Part shown: piece after piece, positions 20,956-28,146 of the stretch
How the letters are laid out: the number at the start of each line of letters is the position of its first letter
How positions within the stretch are numbered: position 1 is the first letter of the stretch
Virus record (IMG/VR): IMGVR_UViG_3300038557_000059
Coordinates: 1 to 28,146 of that record
Reading direction: 5' to 3' (one strand)
Source: a virus
Length of the DNA: 28,146 nt
Translations under genes and position numbers: made by a program
Notes under the pieces: model-generated
What the model was told of the DNA's origin: nothing
Seen by the model: the letters and a program-made list of their open reading frames with translations, nothing else
Databases searched by the model: none

Positions 20956-21578
20956 GCAACGCCACGCTGGAGAGCGTTCGGGCCGCCATCGGGGCCATCA
21001 TCAAGGCCGTGCCCGAGATCGGGGTGGTTCACCCCTATGAGCGGTATTCGGTGCAGCAGCAGAAGCACGCCCAGCATTTCATGTGGCAACCACCAGGCCG
21101 CCGCGAGGCGGAGATGCGCGGGTGGTTCATCCGACGCATCGCCACACGCGAGATCGACGACACCAGCACCCGGAGCCAGATCCAGATTGACTGGCAGATC
21201 CGTGGCTTCATGGCCATCCAGGATGCCCTCGCCAGCGAGATCACCTTCGACAACCTGATCGAGCAGATACGGGACGCCTTCCGAGCGGACCTGACGCTGG
21301 GCGGCTTGCTCGACGTTGCGCTGCCCGCAGGCGCGCCGCTCGGCCCCCAGCTGGTCGAGAGCGTCCCGTACATGATGGCGGGCGTGCTGTGTCACGGCGC
21401 ACGGCTGGACTGGACCACGAGGTTCAACCGTTCGCAGGCGGAAGCCGATCCGTCCAGCGGCGAATTCCGCATCTTCCACGCGAACTGGGACGTGCCGCCG
21501 ATCGGCAATGTCCAGCCGCCCACGCCGGCCGACGCGACCGCCGACGCCACCGATCACGTCCTGACCCGGGGAGAATAG
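20952..21578 (+). CDS. probable tail terminator protein
   Basis: 208 aa from ATG 20952. The helical start (LESVRAAIGAIIKAVPEIGVVHPYERY) and the strand-rich middle (REAEMRGWFIRRIATREID, QIQIDWQIRGFMAIQDA) suggest the compact fold of tail terminator proteins that cap the tail tube. It lies between the neck gene and the sheath, the usual place (Mu gp37-38 region). The C-terminus is disordered. It ends in TAG three bases before the sheath ATG. Confidence 0.65.
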   Translation: MSNATLESVRAAIGAIIKAVPEIGVVHPYERYSVQQQKHAQHFMWQPPGRREAEMRGWFIRRIATREIDDTSTRSQIQIDWQIRGFMAIQDALASEITFDNLIEQIRDAFRADLTLGGLLDVALPAGAPLGPQLVESVPYMMAGVLCHGARLDWTTRFNRSQAEADPSSGEFRIFHANWDVPPIGNVQPPTPADATADATDHVLTRGE

Positions 21579-21580
21579 CC

Positions 21581-23053
21581 ATGGCCATTCCGTTCACGCA
21601 CATCCCGATTGATATCCGCACGCCCGGCAACTACGTCGAGGTGGACAACAGCCGCATGCAGGCGGCTGCCTCGATCTACCCGACGCGCGTCATCATCATC
21701 GGGCAGATGGAGGCATCGGGCAGCGCCCCGCCTCTCACGCCCCAGCTCGTCATCTCGCCCGCGCAGGCGGTGGGCCGGTATGGCGCGCGCTCTCATGTCG
21801 CGCACATGATCGCGGCCTTCGTCCGCGCGAACCCGACGCTGGAGCTCTGGGCCATGGGCGTGCTGGATGTGGGCGGCGGCAGCCAGGCGGTCGGCCAGGC
21901 GCTCTTCGCGGGCTCGGCCACGGCCGCCGGCGTCGCCAACCTCATGGTGGGCGGCCGGCGCTACCGGGCGCCGGTGACGGTGGGCATGACGGCGGTGCAG
22001 GCGGCGACGGCCATGGTGGCGGCCATCAATGCCGACACCAGCGCGCCCTTCACCGCGTCCAACGCGACGACGCCGGCGCGGGTGGACATAACCGCCACCC
22101 ACAAGGGCCTTGCCGGCAATGAGATCGACATCCGGACAGCCTATTACGATGACGACGTTCTGGCGGCCGGCCTGACCCTCACCATCACGCCCATGGCGGG
22201 CGGGGCCAGCAACCCGGACATCACCGCGGCGCTCGCCGCGCTGGGCGACATGTGGTTCACCGACATCGTGATCCCCTGGAATGACGGTGCCAACCTGGCC
22301 GTGCTCCAGGCGGACCTGGTGGACCGCTTCGGCCCGATGCGCATGCAGGACTGCCACGCCTGGCGTCCGCAGACGGGCGACCTGGCCGCGCTCTCGGCCC
22401 ATGGCGTCACGCGCAACAGCCCGCATATCAGCGTGCCCGCCCTCTACAAATTCCCGATGCCGCCCTGGGTCAACGTGGCCGCCGCCGCGGCCGTTTGGAT
22501 CCGCGCCATGACCAACGATCCGGCCCGGCCGGTGCAGACGCTCCCCATCCCTGGGATCCTGCCGCCCGTCGTGAAGGATCGCTTCTCGCGTGCCCAGCGC
22601 GACATCCTGCTGCACAAGGGCATCTCCACCTTGGTGGTGGACGCGGGCGGCACGGTGGTGACCGAGCGCGTCGTGACCGAGTATCAGACCAATGCCTTCG
22701 GCGCGGCCGACACGTCGTTCCTCAATGTCGAGACGGTCAAGACGATCTCTTACCTGCGGTATGACATTCGCAACTTCTTCTCGACCAAGTATCCGCGCCA
22801 CAAGCTCGCGAGTGACGGTACGCAGTTCGGCCGTGGCCAGCCGGTGATGACGCCGAAGCTCGCGAAGGCGGAGCTGATCGGCCGCTTCGCCGTGTGGGAG
22901 GAGATGGGTCTGGTGGAGAACCGCGAGCAATTCGCGGCGGACCTCGTCGTCGAGCGCAGCCTGACCGATCCGGACCGGCTGGACGCCATCATCCCGCCCG
23001 ACTGCATCAATGGCTTCCGCGTCGGCGCCTTCCTCCTGCAGCCCCGGCTTTAA
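21581..23053 (+). CDS. L: contractile tail sheath protein (gpL-like)
   Basis: 490 aa from ATG 21581. The N-terminus MAIPFTHIPIDIRTPGNYVEV, with VIIIGQM and GRYGARSHVAHMIAAF following, is typical of Mu gpL-type sheath proteins. The C-terminal domain has KTISYLRYDIRNFFSTKYPRH and VERSLTDPDRLDAIIPPD, as in the family. It forms the contractile outer tail and hence places this phage with myovirus morphology. It is the only gene in the window ending in TAA. A 27-base gap follows before the tube gene. Confidence 0.93.
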   Translation: MAIPFTHIPIDIRTPGNYVEVDNSRMQAAASIYPTRVIIIGQMEASGSAPPLTPQLVISPAQAVGRYGARSHVAHMIAAFVRANPTLELWAMGVLDVGGGSQAVGQALFAGSATAAGVANLMVGGRRYRAPVTVGMTAVQAATAMVAAINADTSAPFTASNATTPARVDITATHKGLAGNEIDIRTAYYDDDVLAAGLTLTITPMAGGASNPDITAALAALGDMWFTDIVIPWNDGANLAVLQADLVDRFGPMRMQDCHAWRPQTGDLAALSAHGVTRNSPHISVPALYKFPMPPWVNVAAAAAVWIRAMTNDPARPVQTLPIPGILPPVVKDRFSRAQRDILLHKGISTLVVDAGGTVVTERVVTEYQTNAFGAADTSFLNVETVKTISYLRYDIRNFFSTKYPRHKLASDGTQFGRGQPVMTPKLAKAELIGRFAVWEEMGLVENREQFAADLVVERSLTDPDRLDAIIPPDCINGFRVGAFLLQPRL

Positions 23054-23080
23054 CCCACCCGAACAGAGGAGATCGCCGCC

Positions 23081-23440
23081 ATGATGCGAGCGGGGACCAT
23101 CACCTTCAAAATCAATGGTGACGTGCAGGATGCCAAGGGCTCCTTCACCTACAACCTCGGCGTTCCGCTGAAGAAGATGATCGCGGGCGCGGACCGCGTC
23201 CATGGCGCCTACAGCGCCGTCCAGGTGCCGTTCATCGAAGGCATCATCACCGATGATGGCTCTCTCGACGTCGAGGCCCTCATGCGCGGTGAGAACCTCA
23301 CCGTCACCATCGACCTCGCCAATGGCAAGACCATCACGCTCTACGAGGCGGTCTATGCCGGCGAAGGCAACATCACCACCGAGCAGGGCGAAATCGCCTG
23401 CCGCTGGGAAGGCAAGCGCGCGAGGGAGATCAGGGCATGA
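23081..23440 (+). CDS. M: tail tube protein (gpM-like)
   Basis: 119 aa from ATG 23081, with AGAGGAG at about 23065-23071. The segments GTITFKINGDVQDAKGSFTYNLG, PFIEGIITDDGSLDVEALMRGENLTVTIDL and KTITLYEAVYAGEGNITTEQGEIA match the Mu gpM tube family: a small beta-sandwich that stacks into the inner tube. It follows the sheath as in Mu and precedes the tail assembly chaperone with an ATGA overlap. Confidence 0.92.
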   Translation: MMRAGTITFKINGDVQDAKGSFTYNLGVPLKKMIAGADRVHGAYSAVQVPFIEGIITDDGSLDVEALMRGENLTVTIDLANGKTITLYEAVYAGEGNITTEQGEIACRWEGKRAREIRA

Positions 23441-23817
23441 GTGGGAAACGCGAGGTGATGAGCGCGGATGACATCGCTGGCATCGCTGACATCGTCGAGC
23501 AGTGGGGTGAGCCGTTTCGTGCCCTCGCGATGGACCGCCGCTTTGTCTTCGAGGGCGACGAAATCTTCATCCAGCTCTGGAAGCCGCTGCAGAAGGATGG
23601 CGAACTCGTCGGCCGGCTCAAGGTCACCGAGCCCACGCTGGCACAGATGCGCAAGCTGGACGCCGCGCCGGGCGAGATGGCCAAGGTCAACGTGCTGCTC
23701 ATGCAGGTCTGCGGCCTGACGGAGCGCGAGGCGGGCGCCATCGGCATGCGGGACCTCGGCCTGGCCGGGCGCCTGCTTGAGGCTTTTTCCGCGTCCGCCC
23801 GCGCAACTGGCGCGTAG
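23437..23817 (+). CDS. tail assembly chaperone, short product (gp41-like)
   Basis: 126 aa from ATG 23437 (ATGA overlap). It is a helical protein (LVGRLKVTEPTLAQMRKLDA, GEMAKVNVLLMQVCGLTEREAG, MGMRDL-like end) matching Phage_TAC_7/Mu gp41-type tail assembly chaperones. It sits between the tube and tape measure. Near its end a T5 run (23784-23788) allows a -1 shift into a second open frame. The zero-frame product ends in TAG at 23815-23817. Such chaperones coat the tape measure before tube assembly. Confidence 0.85.
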   Translation: MSGKREVMSADDIAGIADIVEQWGEPFRALAMDRRFVFEGDEIFIQLWKPLQKDGELVGRLKVTEPTLAQMRKLDAAPGEMAKVNVLLMQVCGLTEREAGAIGMRDLGLAGRLLEAFSASARATGA

Positions 23818-23936
23818 CGCTGGCGGACTTGGCGGAGGCTTGGCACTGGCCGCCCTCCGAGCTCATGGCCCTCACCTGGCGCGAAGCAGCTGAGTGGCAC
23901 TCAACCCTGAGAGAGAGGGCCGAAAGACGTGGCTGA
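23437..23936 (+). CDS. tail assembly chaperone, -1 frameshift fusion product
   Basis: If ribosomes slip -1 at TTT 23785-23787, the 117-residue chaperone body continues for 49 codons from TTC 23787 to TGA 23934-23936, about 166 aa in all. The extension reads WRVALADLAEAWHWPPSELM and then LTWREAAEWHSTL, which closely resembles the P2 E' type of tail-chaperone extension (HWPPSE, then W). It has no start of its own with a ribosome site, so a frameshift is the best way to express it. This layout (short and long chaperone) is conserved in long-tailed phages. Confidence 0.8.
23784..23814 (+). promoter_or_regulatory. programmed -1 frameshift site with downstream hairpin
   Basis: The zero-frame codons GCT-TTT-TCC contain TTTTT (23784-23788); the Phe tRNA on TTT can re-pair with TTT one base back. 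Eleven bases on, cgcgc (23800-23804) can pair with gcgcg (23810-23814) around a five-base loop, a possible stimulator. It is not a classical X-XXY-YYZ heptamer, since the second tRNA would mismatch. Confidence 0.65.
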
Positions 23937-25824
23937 GAGCCGGGGTGCCATTCGTGCGATCATCGAGGCGGTCGACAAGGTCACCGCCCCGGTCAAGCGC
24001 ATGGGCGCCAGCGTCTCCTCCATCGTCCGTGGCCTCAACCTTGAACAGGCCCGCGCCCAGATCAACCGCGTGGTCACCGGCTTTGCCGAGATCTCGCGCG
24101 CGGCACTGCTGATGACCACCAGGATCGCCGCCTCGGCCATCGGGGTCACCACCGCCTTGGCGGCCATGACGCGCAGTGTCGCGGAAACAACGCAGGCCAG
24201 TATCATCGCCGCCCGGGCGGTCAACGTCTCGCTCCAGGGCTGGCAACAATTCGGCTACGCGGCCAGCCTGGTCGGAAGCAACTCCGAGGCGATGAGCGGC
24301 GCGCTCGGCAGCCTGCGCGATCGCGCCCTGGAGGCAGCGCGCGGCAATTGGGAGCTGCGCCGCGCCTTCCGGATGATGGGGGTGCAGCTGCGCGACAGTC
24401 GCGGCCAGGTGCGCCCGACCGAGCAGCTGATGAACGACGTTGCCGATGCCTTCGCCCGCGTACCGGACAGCGCGCGCCGGACGGCGGCCGCCGTCGCCCT
24501 CTTTGGTGAGGCAGGGGTGGCCCTGATCCCGCTGCTGGCCTCAGGCTCCGCCGGGCTGCGCCGCGCGGCCGCTGACGCGCGGCACCTTGGCCTGGTCATG
24601 TCCGAGACCGATGCGCGGGCCCTGACCAGGTTCAACACCTCCATGACGCGGATGACGGGGTCCATCCGGGGCGTGTGGAACGCGATCGCCGCGCGCCTCG
24701 CGCCGGTGCTCTCGCCGCTGATCGACCAGGTCACGGAGTGGATCGCCGCGAACCGGGACCTGATCGCCACCAACCTGGCCGGCTATATCCGTGCCATCCC
24801 GGGTGTGATCGAGGATCTGACCGGCCGGATCCGCCGCCTGCTCGAAGCCTTGGATCCCGCGATCCAGCTGGTGAAGGGGTGGATCGAGTGGTTCGGTGTC
24901 CTGAACACGGTGCTGCTCGCCTTTGGCCTCTGGCTGGGTAGCGGCCTGATCAAGGCGTTGGCCGGCCTGGTGGTGGCCTTGGGCGCGCCCATGCTGGCCG
25001 CGCTGGGCAGCTTCTTCGCCGCTATCAAGGCGGGCGGGACCGCCATGGCCGCCTTCAACGCGGCGCTCTGGGCGAACCCCATCGGCGTTGTCCTGCTGGC
25101 CATCACCGCCCTGGCCACCGCCGCCTGGCTGATCTGGAAGCATTGGGAGCCGATCAAGGCGTTCTTCGCGGGGCTCTGGAGCCGGGTTAAGGGCCACTTC
25201 AACGCCTTCATCGGCTTCCTCGCCAATCTCTTCGCGCCCGAGATCGCCGCAATTCAGAATGTCTGGCGGCGCCTGCCTGCCTTCTTCTCTGGCGTGTGGA
25301 GCGATGTTCGCGGCTTCTTCACCGCGTTCGCGGGCTTCCTGGATGGCTGGACGGGCGGCGCACTGAGCGGCGCCTTCAACGCCATCAAGGCCGTGTGGGA
25401 AGGGCTGCCTGCCTTCTTCTCCGCTCTGTGGGACCGTGTGAAGGAGAGCTTCGACGCGGTGTGGGGGTGGATCCGGCCGATCATCGAGCGGATCGAGAAC
25501 TTCCGCCTGCCCGGTACGGGGACTGCCACACCGGCGGGCGCGGCGCCCGCGCAGCCCGCGGTGGGCCCCGGGCCGGATGGCCTGCCGCGCACGGTCCGGC
25601 GCGGCACTGTCAATGGGGCCAGCGCCTTCGATCCGGAAACGGGTGAGCGCGTGCCCAATGTTCAGCCGCTCGGGAGCCTCGCCGGGCAGCGGGTCGATGT
25701 CGGAGGCGAGCTGGAGATCCGGATCCTGGACGGTCGGGTCGAAGTCACCCGCGTCGAGCCCAATGACCGGCGCCTGAGGATCCGCGCTACGGATGACACC
25801 GGGCGCGTGATGGCATTGCCATGA
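23929..25824 (+). CDS. tail tape measure protein
   Basis: 631 aa from GTG 23929, overlapping the end of the frameshift frame by 8 bases, with a GAGAGAGG stretch at about 23911-23918. A helical, Ala-rich N-terminus (DKVTAPVKRMGASVSSIVRGL) is typical. Hydrophobic segments lie at about 323-366 and 384-404. Three Trp/Phe-rich repeats follow at residues 409-431, 449-471 and 493-515. The C-terminal 80 residues are strand-rich. The length sets the tail length (about 95 nm at the usual 1.5 angstrom per residue, a rough family rule). Early hydrophobic segments may insert into the host membrane during DNA entry. Confidence 0.88.
   Translation: MAESRGAIRAIIEAVDKVTAPVKRMGASVSSIVRGLNLEQARAQINRVVTGFAEISRAALLMTTRIAASAIGVTTALAAMTRSVAETTQASIIAARAVNVSLQGWQQFGYAASLVGSNSEAMSGALGSLRDRALEAARGNWELRRAFRMMGVQLRDSRGQVRPTEQLMNDVADAFARVPDSARRTAAAVALFGEAGVALIPLLASGSAGLRRAAADARHLGLVMSETDARALTRFNTSMTRMTGSIRGVWNAIAARLAPVLSPLIDQVTEWIAANRDLIATNLAGYIRAIPGVIEDLTGRIRRLLEALDPAIQLVKGWIEWFGVLNTVLLAFGLWLGSGLIKALAGLVVALGAPMLAALGSFFAAIKAGGTAMAAFNAALWANPIGVVLLAITALATAAWLIWKHWEPIKAFFAGLWSRVKGHFNAFIGFLANLFAPEIAAIQNVWRRLPAFFSGVWSDVRGFFTAFAGFLDGWTGGALSGAFNAIKAVWEGLPAFFSALWDRVKESFDAVWGWIRPIIERIENFRLPGTGTATPAGAAPAQPAVGPGPDGLPRTVRRGTVNGASAFDPETGERVPNVQPLGSLAGQRVDVGGELEIRILDGRVEVTRVEPNDRRLRIRATDDTGRVMALP
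25153..25473 (+). repeat. three Trp/Phe repeats in the tape measure gene
   Basis: Units of 23 residues start at 25153, 25273 and 25405 (spacing 40 and 44 codons). Two begin LPAFFS and all fit (L/I)-x-AFF-x-x-(L/V)W-x-x-V-x-x-x-F-x-A, each preceded by a Trp. The repeats are clear at protein level; the DNA copies share short identical runs such as ctgcctgccttcttct. Confidence 0.7.
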
Positions 25825-27050
25825 GCGGCCTTCTCGCCACCGTCACCAACCTGGTGGGCGCCCTGCGGCCGGCCTCCTTCCGGGGGGTGGCCTTCGGTGT
25901 CTCGGCCGCCGGGAAGGATGGCGGCCGCCGCATCGTCACGCATGTCTATCCGCTGCGCGACCAGGTCCTGCATGAGGATCTGGGCCGCAAGGAGCGGATC
26001 CTGACGATCAGCCTCTTCCTGGTGGGCACCGGCCTCGCTGGGCGCGCCAAGCGCCTGGAGGCGGCGCTCGACAAGCCGGGGGTCGGGCGCCTGGTCCATC
26101 CGCTCTACGGAGAGGTGCAGGTCACCGTCACCAGCTGGCGGATGTCCTCCGGCATGGAGGTTGGGCTGGTCGCCTACGAGGCGAGCTTCAGCATCTATGA
26201 CGGGCCGAAGAAGACACCGACCGGCGTCACCTCCGGCGTGCTGGACCGCCTTGGCCTCACGGCCACGGCCGAGCTGATCTCGGACGCCTCCCGGCTCATT
26301 TCGCTGGATGGGCTGCAAGAGTTCGTGGGCGAGAGCTTCAGCGAAACGCTGGACGCGGTGGCCGGTGGGCTTTCCGTTGTTGCGGCTGGCTATGGTCTTT
26401 CCCAGCAGGTGACGGGCGCCATCGCTCTGTTGGCGGCATGGACGGCGCCTGCGGCCGATGCGGCGACGCGTGCCACCGGCGCCGTGACACTCATTACCAC
26501 GGCGGTTGGCGCCCTGGGGCAGGCTGGGCAGGGGCCGCACGCCCTGCTGGCCGTTGCTGACGGCGCCGCGCCGCCCGCTTTTCCCCAAGCCTTGGCCGAC
26601 ACTCCGTCCCGCCGGGCCGAGGCGCTGAACGCCAAAGTCGTGGATGAGGTCGTGCGGGCCTCGGCCGCAATGACCGCCGCCCGCCTCGGCGACACGATGA
26701 GCTGGCCGAGCCGCGACGAGGCGATCGCGACGCGGGACCGCGTGGCGGATGCGCTCGATGCCTCGGCCGATCGGCTGGGCGCGCTCGGCCTTGATGCAAC
26801 CTGGCGCTCCATCGTGGATCTGCGCGCGGCCTGGGTCCGCGGCGTCACGGCGGCCGCCGCGCCGCTGCCGCGCGTCATCTCCGTCACGCCGGCCATGCCC
26901 ATCAGCACCCTGGCGCTCGCCTACCAGCTCGACGGGGACAATCTCGCGAACCTGGTGGACCGGGCGGGCGACATCGCGCGCCGCAATGCGGTCAGCCATC
27001 CTGGCTTCCTCGCCCCCGGCGCGGCGCTGGAGGTGCTGGCCGATGAGTGA
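25821..27050 (+). CDS. N: DNA circularisation/tail protein (gpN-like)
   Basis: 409 aa from ATG 25821 (ATGA overlap). Residues 15-100 match the DNA_circ_N domain: PASFRGVAFGVSAAGKDGGRRIVTHVYPLRD, HEDLGRKERILTISLFLVG and LVHPLYGEVQVTVTSW. Residues about 110-330 are Ala-rich helical. The C-terminus (AMPISTLALAYQLDGDNLANL, HPGFLAPGAALEVL) resembles a LysM-like or tail-hub closing segment. Mu gpN is a tail/baseplate protein placed between tape measure and gpP, as here. It overlaps the next gene by 8 bases. Confidence 0.88.
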   Translation: MSGLLATVTNLVGALRPASFRGVAFGVSAAGKDGGRRIVTHVYPLRDQVLHEDLGRKERILTISLFLVGTGLAGRAKRLEAALDKPGVGRLVHPLYGEVQVTVTSWRMSSGMEVGLVAYEASFSIYDGPKKTPTGVTSGVLDRLGLTATAELISDASRLISLDGLQEFVGESFSETLDAVAGGLSVVAAGYGLSQQVTGAIALLAAWTAPAADAATRATGAVTLITTAVGALGQAGQGPHALLAVADGAAPPAFPQALADTPSRRAEALNAKVVDEVVRASAAMTAARLGDTMSWPSRDEAIATRDRVADALDASADRLGALGLDATWRSIVDLRAAWVRGVTAAAAPLPRVISVTPAMPISTLALAYQLDGDNLANLVDRAGDIARRNAVSHPGFLAPGAALEVLADE

Positions 27051-28146
27051 GAGCAAGCTTGCCAAGGGCACCACCCGGGTGACGCTCGGCATTGGAGAGA
27101 CGCTCTGGGACGGGTGGACCGAGCTGGAAATCACGCGCTCGATCGACCGCATCGCCGGCGCCTTCGCGCTGGGCCTCACGGAGCGTTGGCCCGGCCAGAG
27201 CGAGCGCCGGAAGATCCAGATGGGCATGGCCTGCAAAGTGGCGGTGGACGGCGAGGTGCTGATCACCGGCTGGATCGACGACGTCGAGATCAACTACGAC
27301 GCCATGTCCCACCAGGTGATTGTGCGCGGCCGAGATCGTACGGGCGATCTGTTCGACTGTGCCGCGATCCAGCGCCCCTTCGAGATGTCGGGCCTCAAGC
27401 TGGATGAAATCGCGCGGCGGCTGTGCGCGCCGTTCGGCATACCCGTCCGTGCAGAGGTCGATATGGGCAGGCCGATCCCGCGCTTCGCCATCCAACCAGG
27501 CGAAACCGTATTCGACGCTATCGAGCGCGGATGCCGCGCGCGCGCCGTGCTGCCAGTGGCAGATGGGCTGGGCGGCCTGGTTCTTACGCGCGCCGGGATG
27601 CGTGGCGAGGCTGCCGCGCGCCTCCAGCTCGGCGGCGACAAGGGGAACATCAAGGGCGGATCCACCACCCTTTCCATGAAGGAGCTCTTCTCCGAGTACG
27701 TCGTGATGGGGGCGGCCGCCGCGCCTTCCGCGCTGGGCCTGGTCTTCGGCCCCAACCCGGATGCGCCGGACGGGCCCGGCGTCGCGCCCTCTGCGCGGAT
27801 CCGCGATCCCTCTGTGACCCGATACCGCCCGACCGTCGTGCTGGCCGAGATGGAGGGAACGTCAGTCACGCTGCGCCAGCGCGCGGAATGGCAGCGCGCC
27901 GTCGCGGTGGGAAAGAGCGTTAAGGCCATTCGCACCGTGCAGGACTGGCGCGCCGGCAAGCAGCTCTGGCACCCGAACACCTCGACGCGCGTCACTGATG
28001 AATTCGCCAATCTAGAGGACGAGCCTATGCTGATCGCCGGCACGAGGATGATGCTGAGCGAAAGCACAGGCACCTTGACCGAGCTTACCCTCGCGTTACC
28101 CGATGCCTACGCGCTGATCCCAGAGGGTGCTCTAGCAGGCTGCTGA
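27043..28146 (+). CDS. P: baseplate hub protein (gpP-like)
   Basis: 367 aa from ATG 27043, overlapping the gpN stop by 8 bases; the longer open frame upstream is a shadow. Features of the Mu gpP/gp44 hub family: DGWTELEITRSIDRIAGAFAL at the start, CKVAVDGEVLITGWIDDVEI, VIVRGRDRTGDLFDCAAI, PGETVFDAIERGCRARAVLPV and GGLVLTRAG, then a large variable strand-rich part. It forms the trimeric hub of the contractile tail. The stop TGA is at the last base of the window, so the next baseplate genes (gp45-like spike and so on) lie beyond it. Confidence 0.9.
   Translation: MSESKLAKGTTRVTLGIGETLWDGWTELEITRSIDRIAGAFALGLTERWPGQSERRKIQMGMACKVAVDGEVLITGWIDDVEINYDAMSHQVIVRGRDRTGDLFDCAAIQRPFEMSGLKLDEIARRLCAPFGIPVRAEVDMGRPIPRFAIQPGETVFDAIERGCRARAVLPVADGLGGLVLTRAGMRGEAAARLQLGGDKGNIKGGSTTLSMKELFSEYVVMGAAAAPSALGLVFGPNPDAPDGPGVAPSARIRDPSVTRYRPTVVLAEMEGTSVTLRQRAEWQRAVAVGKSVKAIRTVQDWRAGKQLWHPNTSTRVTDEFANLEDEPMLIAGTRMMLSESTGTLTELTLALPDAYALIPEGALAGC

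Noticed and set aside
23784-23790. Canonical two-tRNA slippery heptamer
   Set aside because: Neither G-GCT-TTT nor T-TTT-TCC allows both tRNAs to re-pair in the -1 frame; the case rests on a single-tRNA slip on TTT plus the conserved extension.
1839-23817. Amber stop recoding across the phage
   Set aside because: TAG ends other genes normally (8612, 16974, 21576 and 23815), so UAG is not generally read as an amino acid here.
26995-27015. ttcctcgccc near the gpP start, where Mu has its PP promoter
   Set aside because: Only the right half is similar, with a missing base, no ggaa left arm, and it is explained by the codons of the gpN C-terminus.
1-28146. CRISPR arrays, tRNA or rRNA genes, insertion sequences
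   Set aside because: No regularly spaced repeats, no cloverleaf-like sequence and no IS-type transposase other than the phage transposase were seen; gaps are too short to hold them.

Overview
The window is the early, lysis, head and first half of the tail region of a Mu-like transposable phage or prophage, all on the + strand and gap-poor. Base composition is very GC-rich with heavy use of GCC/CTG/CGC codons. Together with the protein flavour this suggests an alphaproteobacterial host (Acetobacteraceae such as Roseomonas would fit); the host is inferred, not shown. The phage ends, repressor and Ner-like gene are not in the window, and the tail module continues past the right edge (the last codon of a baseplate-hub gene is the last base).

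Layout. 1-1569: small early genes (a 48-aa membrane peptide, two putative zinc-binding proteins, a CII-like regulator candidate). 1566-4429: transposition module, with a MuA-type transposase broken by an in-frame TAG exactly between its N-terminal DNA-binding domain and the rest, followed by the MuB-type AAA+ ATPase. 4429-8213: semi-essential early genes, including Gam and a GemA/gp16-like protein, mostly small and coupled by ATGA or TGATG overlaps. 8210-8614: a Mor/C-family late activator. 8687-9976: lysis cassette, with a two-TM holin-like segment fused to a lytic transglycosylase, then Rz and an embedded out-of-frame Rz1. 10002-11226: a DUF2730 protein, a VpaChn25_0724-type winged-helix protein and a DUF1804 small-terminase candidate. 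11226-12926: a four-gene accessory insert (ASCH, DUF2786 and two small proteins) separating small from large terminase. 12923-20955: large terminase, portal, gpF-like protein, a fused protease-scaffold-major capsid protein and head completion genes. 20952-28146: contractile tail (terminator, sheath, tube, tail assembly chaperone with a -1 frameshift, tape measure, gpN, gpP).

The genes form a logical programme. Early transposition and replication functions end with the Mor-like activator. The only two sizeable gaps of the window (8615-8686 and 16977-17244) follow that activator and the gpF gene. Both gaps carry the same 20-bp motif, cggaaNNNNttcctccgccc. In phage Mu, C-activated late promoters sit at the equivalent places (Plys before the lysis genes, PI before the head protease gene), so these are the best candidates for the late promoters of this phage. 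A hairpin terminator candidate, a tandem AT-rich repeat and a perfect 12-bp inverted repeat add to the second gap.

Most interesting points: the amber-split transposase, the shared late-gap motif, the holin-endolysin fusion, the protease-capsid fusion with a plausible internal start, and the tail-chaperone frameshift site.
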